From Prevotella sp. (lineage in GTDB: Bacteria; Bacteroidota; Bacteroidia; Bacteroidales; Bacteroidaceae): 64,000 nt of DNA. Below are positions 1-8,914 of the stretch, in pieces. Each line of letters starts with the position of its first letter. Positions within the stretch are counted from its first letter, which is position 1. The position numbers and the translations under genes were made by a program. The stretch is taken from assembly GCA_017417465.1 (NCBI GenBank), contig JAFPZD010000014.1, positions 1 through 64,000 of the forward strand, in the 5' to 3' direction. The notes under the pieces were generated by a model. The model had not been told where the DNA came from. It saw nothing but the letters and a program-made list of their open reading frames with translations, and did no database searches.

Positions 1-805
1 CCATCCTCATAGGAATCTGCTGCAAAGCCTGAATTTCGGCAAAGTCCAAATACTGTGATACCAACAGATTCAAATACGTCAGTTCTTCTTCCGTAAGATA
101 GTTCTTCGCAATCTGCACATCCTCCTTGGTGATATAGTTCCCCCTGAAATTAGTCATGCCCACCATCGGCTTCTCTGCATCCACACGCTCATATATCACC
201 TCTGCCGCAGTATGCTGATGGGCAGCGTAGTGCAGTTTGTTTTGAACGGTAGCAAAGAACTTTCGAGTGAGATTGGCGTTGGGATCGTAGTCGATGCTTG
301 TAATAAAGATGTCTGTCACCTGCTGATACAGGTTGCGCTCGCTACTGCGGATGTCCCTAATGCGTTGCAGCAACTCACGGAAATACCTATTACCTTTCCC
401 TTTCAGCCTGTCATCGTCCAGCGTAAACCCCTTTTGGATAAATTCACGCAAATGTTGGGTAGCCCACTGACGGAAGCGAGTAGCCACCTGTGACTTCACA
501 CGATAGCCCACAGCAATAATCATGTCAAGGTTGTAGTGGTACATATTTCGCTTCACACTTCTTTTACCCTCTTGTCGAACTATCAAAAAATTTTTGCGAG
601 TTCGTTCTGGGTCCTGCTCGTTTTCTGCATAAATCTGATTAATGTGGTAGCTCACGTCCTGTCGAGAAGCATCAAATAGCTCCATTATCTGCTCCTGAAG
701 TAGCCACACATCTTCGCCCTCAAATCTTACATTGACTCGAGCAATTCCGTTTTCATCCTGATAAATAAGGAAAGCCTCATTCCTCTTCTCTATTTCGTTT
801 GCCAT
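1..805 (-). CDS. RhuM family protein, partial (C-terminus beyond window)
   Basis: Reading on the minus strand from an ATG at 805 gives an open frame of 268 codons that is still open at base 1, so the C-terminus is missing. The product resembles the RhuM family (first named from a Salmonella pathogenicity island; function unresolved). Visible hallmarks are the N-terminal stretch IYQDENGIARVNVRFEGEDVWL, split here as two motifs (IYQDENG and VNVRFEGEDVWL), followed by QEQIMELFDASRQDVSYHIN, NMYHYNLDMIIAVGYRVKS and RFRQWATQHLREFIQKGF. RhuM genes are often found in restriction or mobile islands, which fits the neighbours. No catalytic residues can be named. Confidence 0.85.
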   Translation of the reverse strand, partial: MANEIEKRNEAFLIYQDENGIARVNVRFEGEDVWLLQEQIMELFDASRQDVSYHINQIYAENEQDPERTRKNFLIVRQEGKRSVKRNMYHYNLDMIIAVGYRVKSQVATRFRQWATQHLREFIQKGFTLDDDRLKGKGNRYFRELLQRIRDIRSSERNLYQQVTDIFITSIDYDPNANLTRKFFATVQNKLHYAAHQHTAAEVIYERVDAEKPMVGMTNFRGNYITKEDVQIAKNYLTEEELTYLNLLVSQYLDFAEIQALQQIPMRM

Positions 806-874
806 ATCTTCAATATCGTTTTCGTTTGCAAAAGTAATCAATTATTTGGGAAATCTATACTTTGTGTTGATGAA

Positions 875-1300
875 TCATGTACCTGTCCCCGTGATTCTGT
901 AATTGTACTTCTTTTCCTTGGCAGTTACCATATCTGGCACCTTGTAAGGGCGACGTTCTCCGGCTGTTACCCAGATAACCATCACCGTCTTACCATCCAC
1001 CTGTTCAAAGAATACTCGTGGTTGGTAATAAGGCGCTATCAAGTTGTTAAATCCAACCATCGCTTTCTCTATCGGCTCAATTTCATTGATATCGATGCCT
1101 ACCACAGGACGAACAGCTCTTCCATCCACTTCATCAACGCCTACAACGATATACCCTCCACACGTATCGTCAAAGTCATTGGCGAAGGCGCAGATAGTTC
1201 TATAGATAGGATCAGGATTCCACCCCTTCTTATATTCCACTCGGTTGCCTTCTACTACAAGGCCACCCAATAAGTCTTCTATGTTAATTGGTAGTGCCAT
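875..1300 (-). pseudogene. AlbA_2 (Schlafen-like) domain protein, C-terminally truncated
   Basis: The 141-residue product matches the N-terminal AlbA_2 domain of RecG-like or Schlafen-like ATP-binding proteins: RVEYKKGWNPDPIYRTICAFAND (two motifs, EYKKGWNP and CAFAND), GGYIVVGVDE, and RRPYKVPDMVTAKEKKY. Family members usually run to roughly 400-500 residues with a C-terminal winged-helix part. Here the frame stops six residues after the expected KYNYRI, through an unrelated tail (TGTGT) encoded by a GGGGACAGGTACA-type sequence. It is best read as a broken or minimal gene; a functional stand-alone AlbA_2 protein cannot be excluded. Confidence 0.7.
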
Positions 1301-1378
1301 ATTTCTTTTTGTTTATTGCAAAATTAGTCATATATTTGTTGTAATCCAATAATTTCGTTTTATTCCATATTATTATCT

Positions 1379-2230
1379 TCATCCTAACTCTTCATTTACA
1401 AACGACCTGATTCTACTTTCTATGTCTGCATGGGCTCTTAAACGCTCTTTTACGTCAGGTTCCTCCAAGCCTTTCATTATATATTCCATATCATCAGCAA
1501 AGAACACCTTTATATATTCATCAAATCTTTGCATGAGGAAAATGACATCATCAATAGCAATAGAATATGATTTTGACTTTACATTATAATACACGTTGCT
1601 CATACTCAGGCCATGGGTAAATTGCGAATAGAAAGTGAAGAAATCAAAATCATTTGTATATTTATCCTCAATCATTCTATGCATTTCTTTCCATGAGTAT
1701 TGATTGCGTTTTGAATTACAGAAATCCTTGAATTTCCAGTTCCGATTATTAACGATCATGTCAAATGCCTCATTGTTGACATCTTTCAGCGGTGAGGCAT
1801 TAATCAATGATATAAGTTTGTCAATTCGCTCTTGGCATAGTTCTACCATTTCCTGCGAGTAAGCCATTTCTTCTTTATCTTCATCCTCGAAACCAGAACA
1901 CCACAACTCCTTTAGTTTCTCATCTCCGTCAAGAACATATAGATAGTGGCGTAACATTCGCCAATCGGTATTTTTCTCCAAATATATCAAACGAAACAGT
2001 GAAACATTATCAGCCAGCATCCTAAGAATGCAGTGAGCAGAGACATAGTCGTTCTTTTGGACAATCTGTAAAAACGAAGAAAAGGACTTTATCCGCTGAT
2101 AGCAAAAACAGGTTACATAACTTTTTATGTCCTCATAAGAAGGACTGTTATACTTTTTCACCAATCTACTGACCGTATTATGGAGGTAGAAGTATGAAAA
2201 CATAAAGTCATGGTAGCGGGCAAACATCAT
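1379..2230 (-). CDS. Hypothetical protein, DUF5677-like
   Basis: This 283-residue protein has no signal peptide. It is mostly predicted helix and resembles DUF5677-type proteins, with the segment SAHCILRMLADNVSLFRLIY followed by a long charged middle and FYSQFTHGLSMSN. Function is unknown. It lies in the minus-strand island between the DUF6794 protein (77-base gap) and the truncated AlbA_2 gene. The ATG at 2230 (MMFARYHDF) is the only good start. The family guess is from sequence flavour only. Confidence 0.6.
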   Translation of the reverse strand: MMFARYHDFMFSYFYLHNTVSRLVKKYNSPSYEDIKSYVTCFCYQRIKSFSSFLQIVQKNDYVSAHCILRMLADNVSLFRLIYLEKNTDWRMLRHYLYVLDGDEKLKELWCSGFEDEDKEEMAYSQEMVELCQERIDKLISLINASPLKDVNNEAFDMIVNNRNWKFKDFCNSKRNQYSWKEMHRMIEDKYTNDFDFFTFYSQFTHGLSMSNVYYNVKSKSYSIAIDDVIFLMQRFDEYIKVFFADDMEYIMKGLEEPDVKERLRAHADIESRIRSFVNEELG

Positions 2231-2306
2231 TCTTTTTTATTATTTAAATGGATATGTTTTATCGTATATCAACTTGTACTTAAAAAAACAGCAATTAAAT
2301 TGCTTT

Positions 2307-2606
2307 TCATTTTGCACAGGTTTTGTTAGTCCTCTTTAAATGCTTTTTATATGCTTCCAATATCTCTGATGACAAATCATCAGCTTCAAAGAACGGCATA
2401 TCTACGCCAAATGCCTTACTGAGCGATTCCAGTTCTTCTTCGCTACGGTCGTATAGCCAATTATTGCGGATCCATAAACCGATGGTAAAATGGAACTCAA
2501 TAATGTCTTTCGCTTCTTCGATTGCCTTTTTATCCGCTTCACTCAGCATTTCGTCCAACTGAGCAAAACATTCTTTCTTGGATGTTGGTAAACTACTCAT
2601 ATTCAA
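2307..2606 (-). CDS. DUF6794 domain protein
   Basis: This small acidic 99-residue protein has the order expected of DUF6794: an N-terminal SKKECFAQLDEML helix, then IEFHFTIGLWIRNNWLY, and DDLSSEILEAYKKHLKR near the end. Such proteins are often immunity-like or accessory genes of unknown function in mobile islands. It sits 26 bases downstream of the SIR2-like gene's stop, on the same strand, so co-transcription is likely. What it does cannot be read from the sequence. Confidence 0.6.
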   Translation of the reverse strand: MNMSSLPTSKKECFAQLDEMLSEADKKAIEEAKDIIEFHFTIGLWIRNNWLYDRSEEELESLSKAFGVDMPFFEADDLSSEILEAYKKHLKRTNKTCAK

Positions 2607-2631
2607 TTATGTATTAATCAGAATTAACTTT

Positions 2632-3534
2632 TTAGGCTGATTGCATTTCAGCCCTAATCCTTTTGTATATTTTATCGTAGGCTTTCTCATAAGCTCTTTC
2701 GCTCCAATCAAAGGGTATTTGTTCCACCTTAACATCTAACGCTTCTAAAAGTTTTATTTTACCAATATCTGTACTATTGTCGTTTATCGAATAAAAGACA
2801 ATCTTGTTCCTTTCAATTTTCTTCTCACGAATAAGGCGCTTACGGATAGTCAGAAAATACCACAAATCTATTTCCTCATACCCAAGTCCAAAGCCTAACA
2901 TGTAAACATTTGAATGCAACATGACATAGGGCCAACTATTTTCTTCTATCTCTGCATTTAGCTTCCCCTTTTGTGGCTCAAACATACATTTTAACTTGTA
3001 TATTGAATCACCATACTCATATAAACCAAGCATGATATATTCTTCTACTTCGAAACTACCATGCATATTCCATAGACGTATTTTCTTTTCTCGATTGACG
3101 AAAGTATAATGAGCTTGTATGTTGTTTATGCTACATTCCGTATGTTTCATTTTGTACCCTCTTTTTATTAGTGGGTCATTTAGAAAAGTTTCATAGTTCG
3201 TCGTAATATAATTATCAACTTCTAAGCCAGCCAGCTTATCATAGAAAGCAGGAGGGCTAAAATGAGACATTTCTTTTTTCAGCTTTGCTTTAATATCTTC
3301 TTCTGTATCTATCATCTCTGGAGGATCAGGAACTCCACCAATGGTAATTAAACAACCATTATCAACTTCAGTGTATTTGTCTTTGGGCAGAACAATATAT
3401 TCATATTTCAGCGTGTTGCTCCCTATTGGTGGTAGTATCTGCCCCACAGATATTTGCCGTAGAACATCGTCCCATGTTATTCCGTTCTTACTTAGCAGAT
3501 TAACGCCATTGCCATAGAATATAGTTGTTTGCAT
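2632..3534 (-). CDS. SIR2-like NAD-binding protein (candidate defence effector)
   Basis: The 300-residue protein carries SIR2-like signatures: an N-terminal FYGNGVNLLS loop at residues 6-15, ITTNYETF around 110-117 (compare TTNYD in SIR2 domains), and LWNMHGS at 154-160, where His158 occupies the usual catalytic position. A later YMLGFGLGYEEID resembles the C-terminal GxG/D part of the fold. SIR2-domain proteins in defence islands often degrade NAD+ on infection; that role here is inference. No second effector or sensor domain is obvious in the same chain, so partners would be the adjacent unknown (3581-4030) or the DUF6794 gene. Confidence 0.7.
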   Translation of the reverse strand: MQTTIFYGNGVNLLSKNGITWDDVLRQISVGQILPPIGSNTLKYEYIVLPKDKYTEVDNGCLITIGGVPDPPEMIDTEEDIKAKLKKEMSHFSPPAFYDKLAGLEVDNYITTNYETFLNDPLIKRGYKMKHTECSINNIQAHYTFVNREKKIRLWNMHGSFEVEEYIMLGLYEYGDSIYKLKCMFEPQKGKLNAEIEENSWPYVMLHSNVYMLGFGLGYEEIDLWYFLTIRKRLIREKKIERNKIVFYSINDNSTDIGKIKLLEALDVKVEQIPFDWSERAYEKAYDKIYKRIRAEMQSA

Positions 3535-3580
3535 AATAATTAGTTTCTATTCTTCAAATGGATAAGTTTCGTCGTAAATT

Positions 3581-4030
3581 CTATGTTCTTCTTGCAATAT
3601 GAGAGTACACGTAATTCAACTTGTTAATACATTCCTGATACAAGTTAATCCTTTCTTCGTCCTTTTTCACTGATGCAGTCCATAATGAGTGATCAATTAC
3701 CCTCTTGGCTTTAAGCACTTCTGTTTGGTGTTTCCCCAAATCAGAATGGGAGATGAACTTTCGAGGCTTGTAAGAAAAGGGTGCTTTTGATTGTATATTC
3801 TCTTGTTCAATATAATCTTTCAAAACTTGTATCACAAAGTCAACATTATCTTTACACGTAGAAAGAATGGAATAGTGCTCACTGTCCTTGTCAAGCAATG
3901 CCTTACCAATAGAACTTGTATAATTTGCATTTTTTTGCACATTTTCCTTTTCTTTTTCCAACACTTCGCTTAGAAAAAGGGAAACGGTTTCCAAGTCCAA
4001 CTCACTCTTTATGAAATCATCGAATATCAT
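3581..4030 (-). CDS. Hypothetical protein
   Basis: I do not recognise this 149-residue protein. It is soluble, charged and probably helical, with no signal peptide or cysteine motif. It lies between the Mrr-type nuclease (14-base gap upstream) and the SIR2-like gene (46-base gap downstream) on the same strand, so it is probably translated from the same message. It may be a partner of either neighbour. Confidence 0.6.
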   Translation of the reverse strand: MIFDDFIKSELDLETVSLFLSEVLEKEKENVQKNANYTSSIGKALLDKDSEHYSILSTCKDNVDFVIQVLKDYIEQENIQSKAPFSYKPRKFISHSDLGKHQTEVLKAKRVIDHSLWTASVKKDEERINLYQECINKLNYVYSHIARRT

Positions 4031-4044
4031 ATACTTCCTGTTTA

Positions 4045-4944
4045 TTACTCGTTATTCCCCAAGAAAGAAATCCGCTTTAGTGGCAGCATATTCTTGTCAT
4101 CGTCAGTCATCTTGTCGTAGTATTCCTGCCACATGTCGATGAAGTCATTGCCATCAATAAGGCGGATAAACTCTCGCGAACTGGTGCTGGTACTGCGGGC
4201 ATCGGGCGAGAAAGTGCCGCTGGTTACGAACAAAGCAATGTCGCCAGCACGTAGCACACCCAGCAAGGCGCGGATTTCAGCAGCACCAATAGCCGTGTCG
4301 GGCTTATGCTTTACTTGTGCCTTGATGCGTGGCGTTTGAGCGCCCAATGGGTCTAAGTAGGCAATGATGTCTATACCGCCATCCTTTCCCTTTGGAGCAA
4401 TGAAAGGCGTGTGATAGCCCATAGCCCTGAGAAGTGCGGCTACCATATCTTGAAATTCATACGGACTTTTGGCTATGATGAATTGCCTAATACCTTCGCG
4501 GGCATCCGACTCCAGCAAGTTCAATTCTTCTGCTCTGTCTCTTTCGGCATTCTCGTCCGTCGGCTCTTCGTCGCGTTTGTCCTCTATGGGGTTTAGTTTT
4601 CTCCATTCGCGGTAAGCCACTTCGCCTTTTTCCATCACTTCTTCTGGCGACAGTTTGAGGGCGGCCTCACCTTCGGGTGTCAAGTACCACATGCCTTTCT
4701 GCTTGACGATAAGCCCAGCCTTGGCATAGTTAATGGAATAAAATTGGAAGCTGTTCGTCCATCTTATATATTTGTTCTTTCCTGCCGGTTCCAATTCCCA
4801 TTCCGTAAGTTTTACGTTCGCTTCCACAAAGGGATACAACTCCTTGGCGGGCATACTACCACCGCGACGGCTTATCTCTTTCATTACGGCATACAGAGTT
4901 TTTGTTGCTGTAGCCTTTGTCCTTCCTACATGTTCCTTTGCCAT
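4045..4944 (-). CDS. Mrr-type restriction endonuclease
   Basis: The 299-residue protein has the two-part Mrr layout. An N-terminal winged-helix region occupies about residues 12-100. The C-terminal Mrr_cat nuclease domain (about 150-270) has PYEFQDMVAALLRAMGY, then KGKDGGIDIIAY with Asp192 and IKAQVKH with Gln210 and Lys212, the (E)-D-QxK form typical of Mrr. A conserved tail FVTSGTFSPDAR follows. Mrr proteins cut DNA carrying foreign methylation, though some are the restriction half of ordinary systems. The methyltransferase two genes upstream makes both readings possible. Its start is 9 bases from the end of the DUF262-HNH gene, so the genes are likely coupled. Confidence 0.9.
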   Translation of the reverse strand: MAKEHVGRTKATATKTLYAVMKEISRRGGSMPAKELYPFVEANVKLTEWELEPAGKNKYIRWTNSFQFYSINYAKAGLIVKQKGMWYLTPEGEAALKLSPEEVMEKGEVAYREWRKLNPIEDKRDEEPTDENAERDRAEELNLLESDAREGIRQFIIAKSPYEFQDMVAALLRAMGYHTPFIAPKGKDGGIDIIAYLDPLGAQTPRIKAQVKHKPDTAIGAAEIRALLGVLRAGDIALFVTSGTFSPDARSTSTSSREFIRLIDGNDFIDMWQEYYDKMTDDDKNMLPLKRISFLGNNE

Positions 4945-4953
4945 AACCTTAAT

Positions 4954-6063
4954 TTATTTAGCCCCTTTTTTCCTGTTACATTCCTTACAAAGCATTTGGC
5001 AGTTCTCGGCTGTTGTTACACCACCCTCTGCCCACGGTGTAATGTGGTCGCCCTCCATTTCTTCCAGTTCAAAGTGCTTGCCGCAATGGGCGCAAATGCC
5101 TTGTTGCCGCTCGTAGGCTTCTCGCTTTTGCTTCTTGTCGAAAGTACGAAAAGAGAGGTCGCGCAGGTCGCCACTCAACACATAACTATAGATGCCCGAC
5201 TTCTTCATAATCTCGTCATCTTCCATCAAGTCGTGTATGCGCTTTTCCAGTTCTGCCGTGTCATAAATCTGTTCGTGGTAAGTGTCGTAGAGCAAGCCCC
5301 AATCCAAGCCCTTCATTTCCTTGCGATACTTGATGAACGTGGAGCGTACCCAAGTCACGATAGCCGAGAAGTAAGCCCAAAGCTGGTTGGCATTTGCATC
5401 GTCCTTGTGCTTCGACATATATTCGCTAACCTCTTTGATGCCTTCACGCCTTGCAGCCCATTGGAAGATGGTGTGCAGATATGCTTGTTCACGTGCCACG
5501 CCATTCAGCAAGTCTGCTGCCATCTTGTAGGCAGGACATCCGTCTTTTGAGAAGTGCCGACGTGCATCAGTTACGAATGGCCCGACATAGACAGCGTTTA
5601 GAAGTTCTTGGTCAAGCAGTCTTTCTCCGGCAATATTGATAACACGAAACCAGTCAAGTTTCTCTTTGTCTGTTCCTGTGCAGAAGTAAACCGTCAGTTC
5701 GTAGTTCAAGAACTTTTGCTGTTCGTCTGGAGTAAGCGAACTAAAGTAAAGGATGCCACGGTCTGGGTCTTCGATATTAAATTCGTGTGTAAAGTATTCG
5801 CAAATTGAAAGAGTGCGTTGCTGTCCGTCAATCATTTCAAACTGCTCATCATTAACAACACTCCAATACATGATATTAAGCGGAAAGCCTTTCAATATGG
5901 TGTTTACCACTGCCTGTTTCTGCTTCGTATCATAACGAAACTCCCTTTGATAAGGTGGGCGAATATCAAGACGACCACCATAGCCACGAACACCGTGGTC
6001 TGGGTCATTCATATAACCAGCCACGAGGTCACGAACTGTTATTGTCTGCTGCTTTATATCCAT
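4954..6063 (-). CDS. DUF262 and HNH endonuclease domain protein
   Basis: Residues 1-110 form a DUF262 (ParB-like) domain with PPYQREFRY near 36-44, KGFPLNIMYW at 58-67 and the DGQQR motif at 79-83. The last 45 residues are an HNH nuclease: CAHCGKHF, EGDHITPWAEGG, and LCKECNRKKG. This is the GmrSD-like arrangement in which an NTP-sensing DUF262 domain controls a nuclease; in this 369-residue protein both are on one chain, with an HNH rather than a DUF1524 partner. It lies 13 bases downstream of the EcoRI-family methyltransferase and may be its restriction partner. Confidence 0.9.
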   Translation of the reverse strand: MDIKQQTITVRDLVAGYMNDPDHGVRGYGGRLDIRPPYQREFRYDTKQKQAVVNTILKGFPLNIMYWSVVNDEQFEMIDGQQRTLSICEYFTHEFNIEDPDRGILYFSSLTPDEQQKFLNYELTVYFCTGTDKEKLDWFRVINIAGERLLDQELLNAVYVGPFVTDARRHFSKDGCPAYKMAADLLNGVAREQAYLHTIFQWAARREGIKEVSEYMSKHKDDANANQLWAYFSAIVTWVRSTFIKYRKEMKGLDWGLLYDTYHEQIYDTAELEKRIHDLMEDDEIMKKSGIYSYVLSGDLRDLSFRTFDKKQKREAYERQQGICAHCGKHFELEEMEGDHITPWAEGGVTTAENCQMLCKECNRKKGAK

Positions 6064-6076
6064 ATTGGTTGTTGTT

Positions 6077-7156
6077 TTATGATTTCTTATGTCTTATGAA
6101 TAATCTCGTATAAAGAGAGTAAACTTCTTCATTCCCTTTCCGATAGAAGTTTCCTTTGTCTGGTCTGCCTTTCAGCATAGGATTTCCATTGGTCTTTTTT
6201 CCGCTGCTTCCCGTTTCTGTTCCGTCCTGTCTTATCTCTCGGAAGTCATCATATAGCCTTGTACTCTCCAAGCCAAAACCATATTTGCCCGAAACGCCAA
6301 GAATCTCAAACTGCTCTGGATTGTATTTATCCATGAAAGTTATAGGTACACCCATTACGCCGTCATAGTCCATCGGTATCTCGTCAGTCTTGTCAATGTT
6401 TATGGCATTGTAATTATCGTATGTCTGATAATCGTTGGGATTGTATGTCTTATAGAGAATCAACTTTTCTTGTCTTTTCTTTGTTTCAAGATTGGTAAAC
6501 CATACCACACCAGAAACGCGAATCATCCCTTCTCTATGGTCACCGGCAGTGGCAACATCATCGTATTTTGAGATGAAATGTGCAGCACCTCCCTTGAAAC
6601 CATATCCAAGCCAGATTTTATTATCCATGACATACGGAACGATTTCTTTGTATTGCAAAGCCCTCTGATGACCTATTATCAAGAACTTCTTGTCGTATTC
6701 TATCAACTGCGCCACATATTCGCGGAACAACGAGAAAGGCGGATTGGTAACAACAATATCTGCCTGTTTAAGCAGTTCGATGCACTCACGGCTACGAAAG
6801 TCACCATCACCTTTTAGCGGATGGATGCCAATTTCTTCGGGGTCTGGAATGTTGTTTCCATTCTTGTCGCCCTCGTATATCAGATAGACTGCCTTTTCCG
6901 ACTGATGCTGGCTGAAAAGGTCTGCATCCTGATTCTTATAGCAAGTAGTGATTAGACGTTTCAATCCTAAGAATTCAAAGTTATAGGCAAAGTATGTGAA
7001 GAAATTCGACACACGCGGGTCATCGCAATTGCACAGCACCGTTTTACCACGGAATTGTTCGCGGTAATGTCTCAACTCATTATTGATGTCCTCTAATTGC
7101 GTATAGAATTCATCTTTCTTTGCTGCTTTGGCTGCGTTCAGATTATTATTTGCCAT
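6077..7156 (-). CDS. EcoRI-family adenine-specific DNA methyltransferase
   Basis: The 359-residue protein follows the EcoRI-methylase family closely: KDEFYTQLEDINNELRHY at residues 14-31, VLCNCDDPRVSNFF at 40-53, and the catalytic N6-adenine motif NPPF at 138-141. Later segments KFLIIGHQRALQYKEI and KIWLGYGFKGG are also family features. It should methylate adenine in a specific site to protect the host from a linked nuclease. The gene starts inside the end of the small membrane-protein gene (19-base overlap) and is followed by the DUF262-HNH and Mrr genes, making one restriction-modification operon. The target site cannot be predicted. Confidence 0.92.
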   Translation of the reverse strand: MANNNLNAAKAAKKDEFYTQLEDINNELRHYREQFRGKTVLCNCDDPRVSNFFTYFAYNFEFLGLKRLITTCYKNQDADLFSQHQSEKAVYLIYEGDKNGNNIPDPEEIGIHPLKGDGDFRSRECIELLKQADIVVTNPPFSLFREYVAQLIEYDKKFLIIGHQRALQYKEIVPYVMDNKIWLGYGFKGGAAHFISKYDDVATAGDHREGMIRVSGVVWFTNLETKKRQEKLILYKTYNPNDYQTYDNYNAINIDKTDEIPMDYDGVMGVPITFMDKYNPEQFEILGVSGKYGFGLESTRLYDDFREIRQDGTETGSSGKKTNGNPMLKGRPDKGNFYRKGNEEVYSLYTRLFIRHKKS

Positions 7157-7914
7157 ATTTTATACTGACTAAAATTTCTGTTGTTTTTATTAACGATGTC
7201 AATAAGTTCTTTCTCTAAAGTATAATACTCAATCATCATTTCTTTATATAGAGCAAATCGAATTTTCAAGTCTTCAATATCAAAATCTCCTCGAAATCCT
7301 CTTCTTTGCTCAATTTCAGATAAATAGCGACAACATTTTATTCTCCCAACAAGCTCTGCAACATTGTATGGAAGTTTGTATGAGAGCATTTGAAGAATAT
7401 TAACATCTTCCCTCACTCTGTTTGCATTCATTTCTATAAAAAGCATTGAATCTGCCTTAAAATGAACATATAAATCACATTCCCCATTATCCTTAGACAA
7501 TTTTAAATCAGAACAATATCTTGAAACGTCTTCTTGAAACAAAGACTGGCTCAATTCTGCAAATGGCAATCTTTGATAGTTCTCAGAATTATCACTAAAG
7601 TTCATTAGGCCATTGTAATCAATCATTAGATTATTCAAATAGTGAGTAATCCTTAAATAATCATCATATTTCCTATTAGAGGTAGGAACAAACTCGGAAA
7701 GAAAGAAGAAGATAAAACCAGCAATATAACTCAATGAAAGAGTCAAAATAACATTGTTCAAGGCATTGCACACAGCCAATGAGAAGTTACAATCAATATG
7801 TAGCCTTGGAATATTTACCCAAGCAGATAGTATTATCGCGATACCGAATAATATCCAAACACATAGATACTTGAAAAATTCTTTTGTATATATCATCAAT
7901 TTTGCTCTATTCAT
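7138..7914 (-). CDS. Membrane protein of unknown function in the RM operon
   Basis: Starting at the ATG at 7914 (MNRAKLMIY) gives 258 residues; an upstream extension to 8004 overlaps the HNH gene and is unlikely. Two strong membrane helices are visible: YLCVWILFGIAIILSAW and VILTLSLSYIAGFIFFFL, followed by about 170 soluble, mainly helical residues. The layout (short N-terminus, two membrane spans, cytoplasmic domain) is common in phage-defence effectors, but no known domain is recognisable. It begins 8 bases after the HNH gene ends and overlaps the methyltransferase start, so expression is tied to both. Confidence 0.75.
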   Translation of the reverse strand: MNRAKLMIYTKEFFKYLCVWILFGIAIILSAWVNIPRLHIDCNFSLAVCNALNNVILTLSLSYIAGFIFFFLSEFVPTSNRKYDDYLRITHYLNNLMIDYNGLMNFSDNSENYQRLPFAELSQSLFQEDVSRYCSDLKLSKDNGECDLYVHFKADSMLFIEMNANRVREDVNILQMLSYKLPYNVAELVGRIKCCRYLSEIEQRRGFRGDFDIEDLKIRFALYKEMMIEYYTLEKELIDIVNKNNRNFSQYKIWQIII

Positions 7915-7921
7915 ACGAAAC

Positions 7922-8512
7922 TTACATATATAATTCTGGTTGTGGATAGTCAAGGGGGATGTACCTGTAGTTAAACGGTAAATCCATCTGTTCCATCTCT
8001 TCACGATGCTTATCCATTAGTCCGTTATCCATACTATAAAGATAGATGTTCTTCAGATAATGAATAAGGATATTGAGGGGTGGCCATTCCTTTCGGATCT
8101 TAGCATACCACTCAAACAAATCCATATTGCCTTTTGAGGAATTGCAAGTCTTGCATACCATGATGATGTTGTCCATGTCGTTGGCTCCACCCTTACTTCT
8201 TGGAAAAACATGATCTTTGGTCAATTTCGATGGTTCCATCTCCTTTCCACAATACCAGCAATAGTTGTTCTCCTTAATCTTTGCTACGTTGAACTCCAAA
8301 AGGTCGTGAATGCTCCAACGACCTTCTTTGTAAGCCTTGAAAGCCTTAGCACGTATCATGTAGCATGACTTGTCATATTTCGTCTTGCCCATATTGAGGG
8401 CTGCACAAAGCATTTGTAAGTTGGCATAAGACCAAAACAGGTACTCACCAAAGTTGGCAAACTTCGGATGACGCTTACCGTTTTCTTTATTGATGTTCTG
8501 GCCAACCGTCAT
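7922..8512 (-). CDS. HNH endonuclease
   Basis: The 196-residue protein has a complete HNH motif in its middle: Cys85-x2-Cys88 (CWYCGKE), KDHVFPRSKGG with Asp100 and His101, DNIIMVC and Cys120-x2-Cys123 (CKTCNSSKG). The N-terminal 80 residues and C-terminal 65 residues are not recognisable. It is the first gene of the nuclease operon and may be a restriction enzyme or an accessory nickase. It is the third nuclease gene beside one methyltransferase, with the Mrr and DUF262-HNH genes. Confidence 0.88.
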   Translation of the reverse strand: MTVGQNINKENGKRHPKFANFGEYLFWSYANLQMLCAALNMGKTKYDKSCYMIRAKAFKAYKEGRWSIHDLLEFNVAKIKENNYCWYCGKEMEPSKLTKDHVFPRSKGGANDMDNIIMVCKTCNSSKGNMDLFEWYAKIRKEWPPLNILIHYLKNIYLYSMDNGLMDKHREEMEQMDLPFNYRYIPLDYPQPELYM

Positions 8513-8574
8513 TATTATGAATATTTATATTGTTATTAGATAGCCATATCTGCTGAAATCATTTGAGTGGCAAC

Positions 8575-8805
8575 CTATTTAGATTCCTGTGATAGAAGGT
8601 ACTGTTTATACTCTCTGACGAGTAATTCTTTGATGTCAACCTCAAGTAAATCTGCAATCCTAAGTAGGCAGGCAACATCGGGTTGGGAGGTATTGGTACA
8701 CCACTTGCTTACTGTTGACGGATTAACCCCAAGTTGCTCTGAAAGCCACTTGCTGGTACGCTTCTTCTCAAAGAGAACCATCTTTATTCTGTTTACCAGT
8801 TCCAT
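8575..8805 (-). CDS. XRE-family transcriptional regulator (possible RM controller)
   Basis: The small 76-residue protein is almost entirely a Cro/C1-type helix-turn-helix: TSKWLSEQLGVNPSTVSKWCTN, read as TSKWLSEQLG plus NPSTVSKWCTN, then QPDVACLLRIADLLEVDIKELL. It lies just upstream of the HNH-methyltransferase operon on the same strand. Its size and place are typical of C proteins that delay restriction gene expression, so it probably regulates that operon. A TATCTTTG box at 8827-8834 would start its message 15 or so bases before the ATG. Confidence 0.85.
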   Translation of the reverse strand: MELVNRIKMVLFEKKRTSKWLSEQLGVNPSTVSKWCTNTSQPDVACLLRIADLLEVDIKELLVREYKQYLLSQESK

Positions 8806-8826
8806 ATTTATAGCAGTTTTGTGCTA

Positions 8827-8860
8827 CAAAGATAGTGATTTTGTTTCACGTTATGCCAAA
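8827..8860 (-). promoter_or_regulatory. Promoter for the XRE regulator and probably the nuclease operon
   Basis: On the minus strand TATCTTTG (8827-8834) matches the Bacteroidetes -7 box, and TTTG at 8857-8860 lies 22 bases upstream, slightly more than the usual 19-21. The start point would be near 8820, giving a leader of about 15 bases before the ATG at 8805. Confidence 0.55.
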
Positions 8861-8914
8861 GCAGCCCTTTAATTTGCCTTATATTTATGTTTTTTTACGA
8901 ATTTGGCTGTAAAG

